Assembly (NCBI RefSeq): GCF_014257025.1
Contig: NZ_JACMSF010000001.1
Coordinates: 186,001 to 250,000, forward strand
Length of the DNA: 64,000 bases
Direction of reading: 5' to 3'
Source of the DNA: Streptomyces cupreus
Lineage (GTDB): Bacteria; Actinomycetota; Actinomycetes; Streptomycetales; Streptomycetaceae
Numbering within the stretch: position 1 is the stretch's first letter; each line of letters opens with the position of its first letter. The notes below the pieces were generated by a model that saw only the letters and a list, made by a program, of their open reading frames with translations, was not told where the DNA came from and ran no database searches. The position numbers and the translations under genes were made by a program. Positions 25,961 to 34,377 of this stretch are shown here, piece after piece.

Positions 25961-27303
25961 CAGCCTGCGTTTCCGTGCGCGGCAGTCAGTAGTGAACGCC
26001 AGTCCGCGAGCTTCACCACCCGCCTGCCCAGCCTCGCCCCCAGCTCCGCCTCCGCCTCTTCGATCGCCTGCCAACCCGCCCACGTCACCGGCTCGACCCC
26101 CTCCGCCCGCAGCGCCGTCAGCGGATCCTCGGGGACCTCTTTGCCCACGAGCACGGCGGCGTCCTCGATCAGCGACGTCACCGTCTCCTTCGCGCACGGG
26201 CGGTTGGTGCCGATGACCCCCGTCGGGCCCCGCTTGATCCAGCCGGCCACGTACTCGCCCGGCGTGACCACGCCGTCGCGCAGGACGCGCCCCGCCAGAT
26301 TCGGCACCGTTCCGGTCGCCGGGTCGAACGGGAGGCCCTCCAGCGGCACTCCGCGATAGCCCACCGAGCGCAGCACCAACTGGGCCGGGAGCACCTCGAA
26401 TCGGCCGGTTCCGGTCACTCCGCCCTGGCCGTCGGGCGCCGTCCGTTCGAAGCGGACCGCGCCCACGCGCCCTTCCTCGGCGAGGAGTTCGACAGGGCGC
26501 AGGAAGAAGCGCAGGTGGATCCGGCGGCCCGCGCCCGTCGGCGGGGTATCGGACCAGCCGCGCAGTACCTCCACGTTCCGGCGCTGGGCGCCGGGCAGGG
26601 CGGAAGGGTCGGACCAGGCCGGGTCAAGGGCGGCCTCCGCCGGGTCCACGGTGACGTCCGTGTCCGGCAGGGAGCCCAGCTCGCGCAGTTCCTTGGTGGT
26701 GAAACGGGCCTGGGAGGGGCCGCGCCGGCCCACCATGGCGATGTCGGTCACCCGGCTCGCGCCCAGCGCGGTCAGCGCCGTCTGGGGCATGTCCGTCGGG
26801 GACAGTTCCGCCGTACCCCGGGCCAGCATGCGGGTCACGTCCACCGCGACATTGCCCACGCCGATCACCACGGCCGACAGCGCGCCGCGTACAAAACCGT
26901 CGTCGACGGCGTCCGGATGGGCGCTGTACCAGGACACGAACTGGGTCGCCGACCAGCTGCCCGGCAGATCCTCGCCGGGGATCCCGAGGTGACGGTCGGT
27001 GGCGGCGCCCACGCAGTACACGACCGCGTGGTACAGCTCGCGCAGCCGGGCGGCCGGAATCCCGCCGGCGCCGATCTGCACCCCGCCGAGGAACCGCACC
27101 CGCTCGTGCTCCAGTACGGTCCGCAGGTTGTTCTGCAGGGACTTGATCTTCTCGTGGTCCGGGGCCACGCCGTACCGGACCAGGCCGTACGGGCAGGGCA
27201 GACGGTCCAGGACGTCGACGCGCACCGCGGGATCCTGCTGGACAAGACCCTGCGCGGTGTAACACCCGCTCGGCCCTGAGCCGACGACGGCGACATGCAG
27301 CAC
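25960..27303 (-). CDS. FprA-type ferredoxin/adrenodoxin NADP+ reductase
   Basis: 447 residues of the adrenodoxin-reductase family: FAD-binding VVGSGPSGCYTAQGL at residues about 6-20, CPYGLVRYGVAPDHEKIKSLQ, the NADP loop VIGVGNVAVDVTRML, VGRRGPSQARFTTKELREL, and the C-terminal FAD segment YVAGWIKRGPTGVIGTNRPCA. It moves electrons between NADPH and ferredoxins that feed P450 enzymes. GTG 27303 is chosen because GAGGAG lies 8 bases upstream. No ferredoxin or P450 gene is adjacent. Divergent from the DUF6214-like gene with an 11-bp inverted repeat across the gap. Confidence 0.92.
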   Translation of the reverse strand: MLHVAVVGSGPSGCYTAQGLVQQDPAVRVDVLDRLPCPYGLVRYGVAPDHEKIKSLQNNLRTVLEHERVRFLGGVQIGAGGIPAARLRELYHAVVYCVGAATDRHLGIPGEDLPGSWSATQFVSWYSAHPDAVDDGFVRGALSAVVIGVGNVAVDVTRMLARGTAELSPTDMPQTALTALGASRVTDIAMVGRRGPSQARFTTKELRELGSLPDTDVTVDPAEAALDPAWSDPSALPGAQRRNVEVLRGWSDTPPTGAGRRIHLRFFLRPVELLAEEGRVGAVRFERTAPDGQGGVTGTGRFEVLPAQLVLRSVGYRGVPLEGLPFDPATGTVPNLAGRVLRDGVVTPGEYVAGWIKRGPTGVIGTNRPCAKETVTSLIEDAAVLVGKEVPEDPLTALRAEGVEPVTWAGWQAIEEAEAELGARLGRRVVKLADWRSLLTAAHGNAG

Positions 27304-27343
27304 GGCGAAACTCCTCACCCGTGGGTTCTCAGGAGAGCGCTGG

Positions 27344-27460
27344 TGCTTCCAGCATCGCATCCGCGGTGCTGTGCTGACAGGGTGCAGGCGCGGAGTGGCC
27401 TTGCGTGTCCCTTCGATTGGAATGTGATGATGCGGTTACGTTCCGTGTGTGCTGGAAGCA
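27344..27460. promoter_or_regulatory. 11-bp inverted repeat spanning the fprA/DUF6214-like divergent gap
   Basis: TGCTTCCAGCA at 27344-27354 and its exact complement TGCTGGAAGCA at 27450-27460 flank the divergent promoters, 95 bases apart. The right copy overlaps the start of the DUF6214-like gene. They may be two half-sites bridged by one regulator. Confidence 0.4.
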
Positions 27461-27982
27461 TCCTTTCTTAATCTTTCTGATCGTTGTCCGACGGACGGCC
27501 AGGTGTCCGTGTGGCCCGCGTGGGAAGTGCAGGAGAGCGAGGGCGTGACCTCGTGGTTCCAGGTCCGTCTCGCGTTCGCCGACGGTGCCCGGGTCGACGC
27601 GCTGGCCGTGGTGTCCGAGGGGTGCGTCTCCATCGAGGACGTACGGGCGCAGCCGGCGCTGTCCCTGCACGATCTGACGGAGCTCGCCGACTGGATCGAG
27701 GAGCCGCTGTTCGAGGCCTGCGGGGTGGCCGAGGAGCCGCGGAGCGAGGCCGACGGCGGCGAGGGGGAACCGGTCGGGTCGCGGCGTGCCCGGCCCGCCT
27801 GGCCGCGTGGCGTCGAGGGGCGGTGGCTGATCGCCCAGGAGTACCGGGCGGCTCAGGAGGAGGGGTTCGATCCCGTCCTGGCGGTGATGTGCGCGACGGG
27901 GCACAGCCGCCGCAATTCGCTCAGACTGATCTCCCAGGCGCGCGACGCGGGCTTTCTGACGCCGCGTCATGCTCGGCGCTGA
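27449..27982 (+). CDS. DUF6214-like protein
   Basis: 177 residues, soluble and acidic, with no signal peptide. Residues about 20-70 read VWPAWEVQESEGVTSWFQVRLAFADGARVDALAVVSEG, which I recognise as the Streptomyces DUF6214 pattern. The C-terminus has a helical segment, WLIAQEYRAAQEEGFDPVLAVMCATGHSRRNSLRLI, resembling a helix-turn-helix that selects for consecutive rounds of development (AxxxGHSRRxxLRLI). The start GTG 27449 lacks a clear ribosome site; a start further in, near 27505, is possible. Function unknown. Convergent with the TetR gene. Confidence 0.7.
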   Translation: MLEASFLNLSDRCPTDGQVSVWPAWEVQESEGVTSWFQVRLAFADGARVDALAVVSEGCVSIEDVRAQPALSLHDLTELADWIEEPLFEACGVAEEPRSEADGGEGEPVGSRRARPAWPRGVEGRWLIAQEYRAAQEEGFDPVLAVMCATGHSRRNSLRLISQARDAGFLTPRHARR

Positions 27983-27992
27983 ACGGGAAGAC

Positions 27993-28661
27993 TCAGGTCG
28001 GCGGATTCTCCCCGGTCGCGAAGAAGCGCGACAGGTCGGTGTCGTGCGGGCCGTCGGCCGGGGTGGCAGCGTCCGGTGGGATCCCCATCTCCCAGTCGAG
28101 CCGGTAGCGCTTGAACAGCTCGGCCCGCAGCACCGGCACGGGCATCGGCACCCCGGGGACCAACGCCGCGTAGACCGCGCCCATGAGCAGGGCGCGCAGC
28201 ATCGGGTAGTCGGTGTCGACGTTCATCGAGCCGTGCCGGGCGCAGGTGTCCCGCAGCAGTTCGGCGAGACGGCGCTGTTCCGGGCACTGGACGAAGCCCT
28301 CGGCCTGGAGGATGCCGGCCATGTGCTGGCGCATCAGCACCGGCCGGTCCCGGGCCAGCCCCAGGATCGCGTCGATGGCCCTGGCCATCCGCTCCCGGCC
28401 GTCCTCGGTGCGCGGTTCCCGCTCCAGCGCCTCCTCCAGGGTGCAATGCATCAGCCGGTGCACCGCGGACTGGACGAGCTGGCGTTTTCCGGGGAAGTAG
28501 TACGAGACCAGACCGCGCGCCGAACCGGCCCGGTCCGCGATGTCGCCCAGGGTCGTGGCCTCGTAGCCGTGCTCGCTGACGAGCTCGACCGCCGCCTGAA
28601 GGAGCCGCTCCCGAGAACGCCGCCGCAGTTCTTCATTGACCGAGGCGCTTCGCGGGGACAT
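27993..28661 (-). CDS. TetR-family transcriptional regulator
   Basis: 222 residues. N-terminal helix-turn-helix LLQAAVELVSEHGYEATTLGDIADRAGSARGLVSYYFPGKRQLVQ at about 18-62, then an all-helical ligand domain. ATG 28661 is backed by AGGAG 8 bases upstream. A 19-bp near-palindrome lies 15-35 bases upstream and is probably its own operator. No divergent target gene is present, so it may act mainly elsewhere or on itself. Confidence 0.9.
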   Translation of the reverse strand: MSPRSASVNEELRRRSRERLLQAAVELVSEHGYEATTLGDIADRAGSARGLVSYYFPGKRQLVQSAVHRLMHCTLEEALEREPRTEDGRERMARAIDAILGLARDRPVLMRQHMAGILQAEGFVQCPEQRRLAELLRDTCARHGSMNVDTDYPMLRALLMGAVYAALVPGVPMPVPVLRAELFKRYRLDWEMGIPPDAATPADGPHDTDLSRFFATGENPPT

Positions 28662-28676
28662 GCTGTAACTCCTGCG

Positions 28677-28695
28677 TTGACTGGCTGCCAGCCAA
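28677..28695. promoter_or_regulatory. TetR operator candidate TTGACTGGCTGCCAGCCAA
   Basis: A 19-bp palindrome with 9-bp arms (one mismatch) around a central T, directly upstream of the TetR gene and next to the AT-rich sequence ACTATACT. Size and placement are typical for autoregulation. Confidence 0.65.
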
Positions 28696-28751
28696 CTATA
28701 CTCAGCGTGTCCGGTCAGGCTCTTCGCCGACCGGGTTCGGGTTGCCGCCTG

Positions 28752-28780
28752 CCTTGGGCGACGCGGGGGATCGCCCAAGG
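28752..28780. terminator. Terminator after the HAD gene
   Basis: Arms CCTTGGGCGA and TCGCCCAAGG (10 bp, perfect) with a 9-base loop lie 40 bases after the HAD hydrolase stop on the minus strand. Confidence 0.65.
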
Positions 28781-28819
28781 AAGGCGTGCACTCCCCTTGA
28801 TGGTGGCCTGGGCGACTTC

Positions 28820-29542
28820 TCAGGCGCCGATCCCGGAGTCCGCGGGCGGACGGCCCTCGAGCAACTCCAGCACCGGCCGCAGTCCGTCCGGCCGTTCGGA
28901 CACCGGCAGATGGTCCACGAAGTGCACCCCGCATCCCAGCGCCGCGGCACCGCCGTCCGCCCTGCGGTCGTCGCCGACCATCAGAACCTCGCGCGGATCG
29001 GCGTCGAGCTCGGCGCAGGCGGCCCGGAACAGCCGGGGGTCCGGCTTCTGGATGCCGTGTTCGAAGGACAGGACGTAGGCGTCCACATACCGGTCCAGGC
29101 CGTGCTCACGGAACACCGGCCGCAGGTCCCAGCCGATGTTGCTGACCACCCCGACCCCGACCCCGCGCTCCCGCAACGCGCCGAGCACCTCGGCCGCGTC
29201 GGGGTAGGGATCCCAGGCGGCGGGCGTCATATGGCGGTCGTAGAGCGTGTCGTGCAGCCGCTCGTCGGGGAGCGGGACGTGCCGGGACAGGCCGGTGTAT
29301 GCGGCGCGGTGCAGCTCCTGGCTCTTGTCCCTGACGCCCCAGACGCTCGCGACATCCTCCGGCAGCCACGCCGGACTCCGTCCGCCCGGCAGTGCTCCCA
29401 TCCGCTCCAGCGCCTCCGCGGCCTCGGTCAACTCCGGCTCGGTCAGCTCCACTTGCCGCTCGGCGAGCGCCCCGCGCAGCCAGGACTCGGCGGACTCGAC
29501 ACGGAAGAGGGTGCCGGAGAAGTCGAACAGGACGGCGGTCAT
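28820..29542 (-). CDS. HAD-family hydrolase
   Basis: 240 residues with all four HAD motifs: I is FDFSGTLF (nucleophile Asp plus Ser in place of the usual second Asp, as in some FSGT-type members), II is VVSNIG, III is the Lys in HGIQKPDPRLF, and IV is MVGDDRRADGGAAALG. The cap is helical (C1 type), so a small phosphorylated substrate is likely. The Ser at motif I is unusual because that Asp normally serves as the acid/base, so activity may differ. It lies 9 bases after the PAP2 gene and is probably cotranscribed with it. Confidence 0.88.
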   Translation of the reverse strand: MTAVLFDFSGTLFRVESAESWLRGALAERQVELTEPELTEAAEALERMGALPGGRSPAWLPEDVASVWGVRDKSQELHRAAYTGLSRHVPLPDERLHDTLYDRHMTPAAWDPYPDAAEVLGALRERGVGVGVVSNIGWDLRPVFREHGLDRYVDAYVLSFEHGIQKPDPRLFRAACAELDADPREVLMVGDDRRADGGAAALGCGVHFVDHLPVSERPDGLRPVLELLEGRPPADSGIGA

Positions 29543-29551
29543 GTTCGAACC

Positions 29552-30274
29552 CTACGGGGAAGACGATCGCCGACGCGGGAAGATCGGCTGAGTGTCCGGA
29601 CCGTCGGACCGTCGACGGCCGTACACGATCACCGCCGCGGCCACCAGCGCGGCGCCCATCAGCCAGCCGCCGACGACGTCCGACGCCCAGTGGACGCCCA
29701 GCCACACCCGGGTCAGGCCGACGCCGACCACGGAGACCACCGCCACCGCCACGGCCGTACGCCACACCGCGCGGCCGGCGCCGTGGCGGTGCAGCAGATA
29801 CAGCAGGAGGCCGCACACCACCGTGGCGGTCATGGCGTGGCCCGAGGGGAAGGCGGCGTAGTGGGCGGAGTCGACGGGGTCGGGCCAGACGGGACGGGAG
29901 CGGTCCATGGCGGCCTTCATGCCCTGCTGGAGCGCGGAGCTCAGCGCGGTGGTGACGGCCAGCCACAGGGCCGCCCAGCGCGCCGCGTGCCGCAGAAGCA
30001 GCCACAGCACCGCGACCGCGCAGAGGATGCGCATCGTCCACGGATCCCAGACCCAGTCCGTCAGGATCCGGAACGCCTGCGTCAGCCCGGACTCGTCGAC
30101 CGCCCAGCGATGCGTGGTCTCGGCGATGTCGCCGTCGAGGGTCATCAGGGGGTGCCACCGGACCGCGACCAGCGCCAGCAGCAACGCGGAGCACAGCGCG
30201 AGGGCGCCGGCCCAGCGGACGGCGGGCCTTCGGTCTGACGATCGGGGCGGGGAGTCGACGGACTGGGTGTGCAT
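29552..30274 (-). CDS. PAP2-family membrane phosphatase
   Basis: 240 residues, about six membrane helices. The three PAP2 motifs are complete: KAAMDRSRP (C1), PSGHAMTATV with the catalytic His (C2), and TRVWLGVHWASDV with the nucleophile His (C3). Such enzymes remove phosphate from lipids such as undecaprenyl diphosphate or phosphatidate on the outer face of the membrane. The start ATG 30274 lacks a strong ribosome site. Same strand as the HAD gene 9 bases downstream. Confidence 0.9.
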   Translation of the reverse strand: MHTQSVDSPPRSSDRRPAVRWAGALALCSALLLALVAVRWHPLMTLDGDIAETTHRWAVDESGLTQAFRILTDWVWDPWTMRILCAVAVLWLLLRHAARWAALWLAVTTALSSALQQGMKAAMDRSRPVWPDPVDSAHYAAFPSGHAMTATVVCGLLLYLLHRHGAGRAVWRTAVAVAVVSVVGVGLTRVWLGVHWASDVVGGWLMGAALVAAAVIVYGRRRSDGPDTQPIFPRRRSSSP

Positions 30275-30353
30275 ACTGCGATACTCGCCGACTTCTGGGG
30301 CGCGAGGCCAACACTGGCGGGGCACAAGCCTGAAGGGATACCGGTCACGGGCC

Positions 30354-30881
30354 TCACATCGTGAGCAGCATGGCGACCATGGCGATCCCCATCGACAACC
30401 GGCACGCCCGTGCCAACTCCGGCCGGTCGCCGAGGCGCACGGCACCGCCGCCCGCGGTGACCGGGACCAGCCGGACGCCGGTCAGCAGCACGTACCCGGT
30501 GAAGTAGAGCAGGAGCGCCCCCGTCACGAGGGGGACGCCGGAGGCGCCGTGGCCGGGGGAGGCGGCCATCGCGACCGCCATGTAGACCATGGCCGAGGTC
30601 CCGACCAGATGGTGGAGATGATGCGCGCTCGCCCGCGCCGCCCACAGGGCGCGCAGCCCCGCCGCGCCGAACACGACCGCGTAGACCGGCCAGGTCCACG
30701 ACGGCGGGGTGAACACCGCGGCGGGCACGGCCATCGCGGCCATGCCGAAGCCCATCAGCGCCTCGCCGCCCGCGGCCCGGCGCTGTGCCTCGACGTTGCT
30801 GCGCATACGCAGCAGACAGTAGGCCCCGGTCGCCGCGCACAGCGCGATCAGCAGCCAGCCGGGCGAAGCCGGTAGATGCAC
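30354..30881 (-). CDS. DUF5134 membrane protein
   Basis: 175 residues with five or six hydrophobic helices and a His-rich stretch HHLHHLVGTSAMVYMAVAMA that is typical of DUF5134. The His cluster in a membrane helix could bind metal or heme. GTG 30881 follows GGGAGG. Function unknown; the family is found across Streptomyces and mycobacteria. It lies 79 bases before the PAP2 gene on the same strand. Confidence 0.78.
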   Translation of the reverse strand: MHLPASPGWLLIALCAATGAYCLLRMRSNVEAQRRAAGGEALMGFGMAAMAVPAAVFTPPSWTWPVYAVVFGAAGLRALWAARASAHHLHHLVGTSAMVYMAVAMAASPGHGASGVPLVTGALLLYFTGYVLLTGVRLVPVTAGGGAVRLGDRPELARACRLSMGIAMVAMLLTM

Positions 30882-31283
30882 GCGCCCTCCCCGCTCGACG
30901 GTGCCGGGCAGTCGCCCGCGGTCGGTCGGAGAATGCCCGGGCCATGCGGCGCGCACCCAAGCGCAAGGGTGTACACGGGGAGCATTCACGGGAGCACGGC
31001 AGGTCACCCATATGTTTCACGAGTAAAACACCTTCCAAGGTTATGGGTCAGATCAGCCGCAACTACTGGCTCGGCAGCGTCGGTGTGACCCCGATGGCGC
31101 CCCTCACCACGGAGCTCAGCGGCTCCCACGAACCCGGCACCCGCGGGCCACCGTCGACGCCGCCTCCGGCGAGTGGTGGCGGCGCGCCCTGCCACAGGAG
31201 CGGGTCGTGCTCGCCGAACAGTCCGGACACCGTACGCTCGCCGCGACCACCCGGCACCACAGATCGACGGAGGGCGTACGGCG
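30882..31283. other. 402-base gap with a possible decayed reading frame
   Basis: No complete gene is seen. A frame open from 31027 to a TGA at 31285-31287 has strongly coding-like third positions in its last third (WWRRALPQERVVLAEQSG) but no start codon before GTG 31207. It runs into the MarR gene, overlapping its ATG. It could be the tail of a lost gene. The first half of the gap, from the DUF5134 start to about 31030, must hold the promoter of the DUF5134 gene; nothing else stands out. Confidence 0.4.
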
Positions 31284-31823
31284 ATGACGGCAGCCGAAGC
31301 GGCAGGGCCACGGGGAGGGCGGGACGACACGGTCGCCGCCGTCGTCCGGCAGTGGCGGGCCGTCCACCCCGGCCTGGACACCGGCCCCATGGAGATCATC
31401 GGCCGCATCAACCGCTGCGCCGCACTCCTCCAGCAGGCCGAGGACGCGCCGCTGCGCCGGGCCGGGCTCAGCCGCCCCGAGTTCGACCTGCTCGGCGCGC
31501 TGCGCCGCACCGGGCACGAGCTGACCCCGGGCGAGCTGGCACGGGAGACCTTCTCCTCGGGCGCGGCCGTCACCAAGCGCCTCAAACACCTCACCGAGCG
31601 CGGCCTGGTGGAGCGCCGCGCCGACGCCCGCGACCGCCGCGTCTCCCATGTCCGCCTCACCGACGCGGGCCGCGACCTCGTGGACGGCATCCTGCCTGAG
31701 CAACTCGCCTACGAGACGGCCGTACTGTCCGACCTGGAGGCGCCCGGGCAGGACCAACTGGCTGCGTTGCTCGGCGAGTTGCTGATGCGACTGGAAGGGC
31801 GGCTGGGAGCTTTGCGCGTCTGA
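31284..31823 (+). CDS. MarR-family transcriptional regulator
   Basis: 179 residues. The winged helix lies at about 65-135: LSRPEFDLLGALRRTGHELTPGELARETFSSGAAVTKRLKHLTERGLVERRADARDRRVSHVRLT, with the DxR wing motif (DARDRR). ATG 31284 follows GGAGGG. It stands alone, convergent with a VOC gene, so its target is not apparent. Confidence 0.9.
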   Translation: MTAAEAAGPRGGRDDTVAAVVRQWRAVHPGLDTGPMEIIGRINRCAALLQQAEDAPLRRAGLSRPEFDLLGALRRTGHELTPGELARETFSSGAAVTKRLKHLTERGLVERRADARDRRVSHVRLTDAGRDLVDGILPEQLAYETAVLSDLEAPGQDQLAALLGELLMRLEGRLGALRV

Positions 31824-31845
31824 GGGATGGTCATCGCGCCGCGGC

Positions 31846-32610
31846 TCAGTCGTAGTCGGAGGCGCGGTAGACGCCGAACATCGCGCCCTGCGGATCCCGC
31901 AGCACCGCGATCCGCGGGCCCTCGGGCACCGAGGTCGGCTCCATGAGGATGGTTCCGTCGGCCTCGGTCGCGGTGGCCGCTGTGTCGTCGACGTCCGCCA
32001 CGGCGAAGTACGGCAGCCAGTGCGCGGGCACCTCGTGCGGGAACTTGTCGTCCATCGTCACCAAGCCGCCGAAGTCGGCGCCGTCGATGCCCCACTGGGT
32101 GTAGTGCTCGGAGGCGTTGACGCTCCAGCCGAACAGCGTGGTGTAGAAGTCCACGGCGCGCTCCGGGGCGCGGGTCATGAGCTCCACCCAGCCCAGGGAT
32201 CCGGGCGCGTTGAACAGGCCCGCGCCCGGGAAGGAGCGGGCCTGCCACATCTGGAAGGCGGCCCCGGTCGGATCGAGTGCCACGGCGAACCGGCCCACAT
32301 CGAAAATGTCCATCGGCCCGACCAGCACCGTGGCGCCCTCCGCCGCCGCCTGCGCCGCCGCGGCCTCCACATCGGCCACCAGGAAGGACACGTTCCAGGA
32401 GACGGGCTGCGACTGCTGATACAGCGGGCTCAGCGCGGCGACCGCCTTGTCCCCGAGGTGGGCCACCGTGTAACCGCCCGCCTCCTGGCGCGGATCCGTC
32501 TCGGGACGCCAGCCGAAGAGGCGGCTGTAGAACCGCTTGGCGGCGTCGAGATCGCTGGTCCCTAGCTCGGTCCAGCAGGGCCCGCCGGCCACCGGCCTGT
32601 CGAGCTTCAT
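31846..32610 (-). CDS. Two-domain VOC-superfamily protein
   Basis: 254 residues forming two glyoxalase-type domains (about 8-120 and 135-250). Matching features are PCWTELGTSDLDAAKRFYSRLFGW in the first and GWVELMTRAPERAVDFYTTLFGW in the second. Each half has the beta-alpha-beta-beta-beta pattern. Metal ligands are only partly conserved (an Asp/Glu in place of the first His), so dioxygenase, lyase or antibiotic-sequestering roles are all open. ATG 32610 follows GGAAGGA. Related Streptomyces proteins are annotated as glyoxalase/bleomycin resistance family. Confidence 0.85.
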   Translation of the reverse strand: MKLDRPVAGGPCWTELGTSDLDAAKRFYSRLFGWRPETDPRQEAGGYTVAHLGDKAVAALSPLYQQSQPVSWNVSFLVADVEAAAAQAAAEGATVLVGPMDIFDVGRFAVALDPTGAAFQMWQARSFPGAGLFNAPGSLGWVELMTRAPERAVDFYTTLFGWSVNASEHYTQWGIDGADFGGLVTMDDKFPHEVPAHWLPYFAVADVDDTAATATEADGTILMEPTSVPEGPRIAVLRDPQGAMFGVYRASDYD

Positions 32611-32687
32611 GGCGTTCCTTCCGAGAGGGCGACCCCTCCAGCACGCTAAGCCCCCACGCCGGACCCGAGCCATCGGAAGCAGCCGGG

Positions 32688-33080
32688 CTAGATCCCGGGC
32701 CGGTACCGCAGCGGATGGTCCTTCGGTGTCTCCACCAGGGCGATCCGCGTGCCGTCCGGATCGGTGATCCACATCTCGATCAGGCCCCATGGTTCGCGCA
32801 CCGGCGGCCGTACGATCTCGACGCCCTTCGCCCGCAGCTCCTCGTGCGTCGCCTCCGCGTCCTCGACCTGGAGCCAGAGCTGGAGGGCGGGGGAAGGCGG
32901 AGTCTCGGAGCGGCCGGACACCTCCAGGAAGCCGCCGCCGAGGAAGTAGACGGTGCCGCGCTCGGGGCCCGTACCGAACTCGCGCTGGATGGCGAGGCCC
33001 AGCTGATCTCCGTAGAAGGCGCGGGAGCGGTCGGGGTCGACGGGACGGAGCAGGATTCTGCTGCTGAGTACATGCACCAT
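32688..33080 (-). CDS. Single-domain VOC-family protein
   Basis: 130 residues: SSRILLRPVDPDRSRAFYGDQLGLAI opens the domain, and GLIEMWITDPDGTRIALVETP closes it with the family's conserved Glu. The size suits one VOC domain that works as a dimer. The start ATG 33080 has a weak ribosome site. It is 77 bases before the two-domain VOC gene on the same strand and divergent from the GNAT gene. Confidence 0.85.
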   Translation of the reverse strand: MVHVLSSRILLRPVDPDRSRAFYGDQLGLAIQREFGTGPERGTVYFLGGGFLEVSGRSETPPSPALQLWLQVEDAEATHEELRAKGVEIVRPPVREPWGLIEMWITDPDGTRIALVETPKDHPLRYRPGI

Positions 33081-33153
33081 GATCCCGGAGCGTAGCGGGG
33101 GCGGGTTACCCTCGTCCCTGCCCGCGCAGTGCCGAGAAGTGGAGACACGCCCC

Positions 33154-33690
33154 ATGGAGACCGCCGCCGCACTGACCTTCCGTGACGCCACCGACGCCGA
33201 TGTCGACGCGCTGGTCGCGCTGATCGAGTCGGCCTACCGGGGCGATTCCAGCAGGGTCGGCTGGACCACCGAGGCGGACATCCTCCAGGGGCAGCGCACC
33301 GACCCGCAGGGCGTGCTGGAGGTCATCAAGGCCCCCGACAGCCGACTGCTCACGGTCGAGCGGGACGGCCGTGTCGTCGCCTGCTGCCAGCTCGAACACC
33401 GCGGTACCCACGCCTACTTCGGGATGTTCGCGGTCAGCCCCACCCTCCAGGGCGCGGGCCTCGGCAAGGTCGTCATCGCGGAGGCCGAGCGCGCCGCCCG
33501 CGAGAGCTGGGGCGCCACCGAGATGCATATGACGGTGATCTCCGTGCGCGAGGACCTCATCGCCTGGTACGAGCGCCGCGGCTACCGCCGTACGGGGAGG
33601 ATGACGCCCTTCCCGTACGGCGACGAGCGTTTCGGCATCCCGCAGCGCGACGACCTCCAGTTCGAGCTGCTGACCAAGGAACTCGGCTGA
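33154..33690 (+). CDS. GNAT-family N-acetyltransferase
   Basis: 178 residues. The acetyl-CoA loop is FGMFAVSPTLQGAGLGKVVIAEAER (Q-x-x-G-x-G pattern, residues about 90-114), followed by WGATEMHMTVISVREDLIAWYERRGY, the usual motif B. The acceptor is unknown. ATG 33154 follows GGAG. Convergent with the GDPD gene with only 3 bases between stops. Confidence 0.88.
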   Translation: METAAALTFRDATDADVDALVALIESAYRGDSSRVGWTTEADILQGQRTDPQGVLEVIKAPDSRLLTVERDGRVVACCQLEHRGTHAYFGMFAVSPTLQGAGLGKVVIAEAERAARESWGATEMHMTVISVREDLIAWYERRGYRRTGRMTPFPYGDERFGIPQRDDLQFELLTKELG

Positions 33691-33693
33691 GCG

Positions 33694-34377
33694 TCAGGCC
33701 GTGAAGCGTCCCGTGCGCTTGATCTCCGGGTAGTCGGTGGTCGCGCCGTCCAGGCCCAGGGCGCGTACGAGACGCAGATGGTCCTGGGTGTTCACCACCC
33801 AGCCGATGATTTTGAGGTCCGCCTCGCGGGCCGCCTCCACCACCTCCAGGGTGAGGCGGCGGATGTTCAGGCAGACCGTTCCCGCACCCGCCTCGACGGC
33901 TCGCTCCACGATGTCGGTGCCGAAGCGGCTGCCGATCAGCGCGGTGCGCACCCCCGGCACCAGGCGGGCGATCTCGGCGACCGCCTCGTCGTGGAACGAG
34001 GACACCTCCACCTGGGAGACCAGGTCCCGTCGCTTCATCACCTCGGCCAGCGCCCGGGCCGCGGCCACGTCCTTGATCTCGGCCTGAAGCGGCGCCGTCA
34101 CGGCGTCCAGGACCTCGTCGAGGACCGGCACCCGCTCGCCCTTGCCCGCGTCCAGGGCGCGCAGCTCCGCGAGGGTCTTCTCGGCGATCGGGCCACTGCC
34201 GTCGGTCGTGCGGTCCACGTCGGTGTCGTGCATGACGACGAGGTGACCGTCCTTGCTCAGATGCAGATCGAGTTCGATGACGTCGAGGCCGGCCTGCTGG
34301 GCGGCGACGAAGGAACGGAGGGTGTTCTCGGGTTCGACACCCATCACTCCGCGGTGACCGATGGTAAGGAAGTTCAA
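33694..34377 (-). CDS. Glycerophosphodiester phosphodiesterase
   Basis: 227 residues, a TIM barrel with GHRGVMGVEPENTL (catalytic His8 and Glu of PEN), then ELDLHLSKDGHLVVMHDTDVDRTT (calcium-binding Glu/Asp and second His). It splits glycerophosphodiesters into an alcohol and glycerol-3-phosphate. The start is an uncommon TTG at 34377, because the conserved N-terminus LTIGHRG begins right there and no ATG or GTG suits. No signal peptide, so cytoplasmic. Confidence 0.9.
   Translation of the reverse strand: MNFLTIGHRGVMGVEPENTLRSFVAAQQAGLDVIELDLHLSKDGHLVVMHDTDVDRTTDGSGPIAEKTLAELRALDAGKGERVPVLDEVLDAVTAPLQAEIKDVAAARALAEVMKRRDLVSQVEVSSFHDEAVAEIARLVPGVRTALIGSRFGTDIVERAVEAGAGTVCLNIRRLTLEVVEAAREADLKIIGWVVNTQDHLRLVRALGLDGATTDYPEIKRTGRFTA

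Noticed and set aside
27993..34377. The run of TetR, HAD, PAP2, DUF5134, MarR, VOC, GNAT and GDPD genes as one biosynthetic cluster
   Set aside because: Strands alternate, there are terminators and convergent ends, and no synthase or carrier protein is present.
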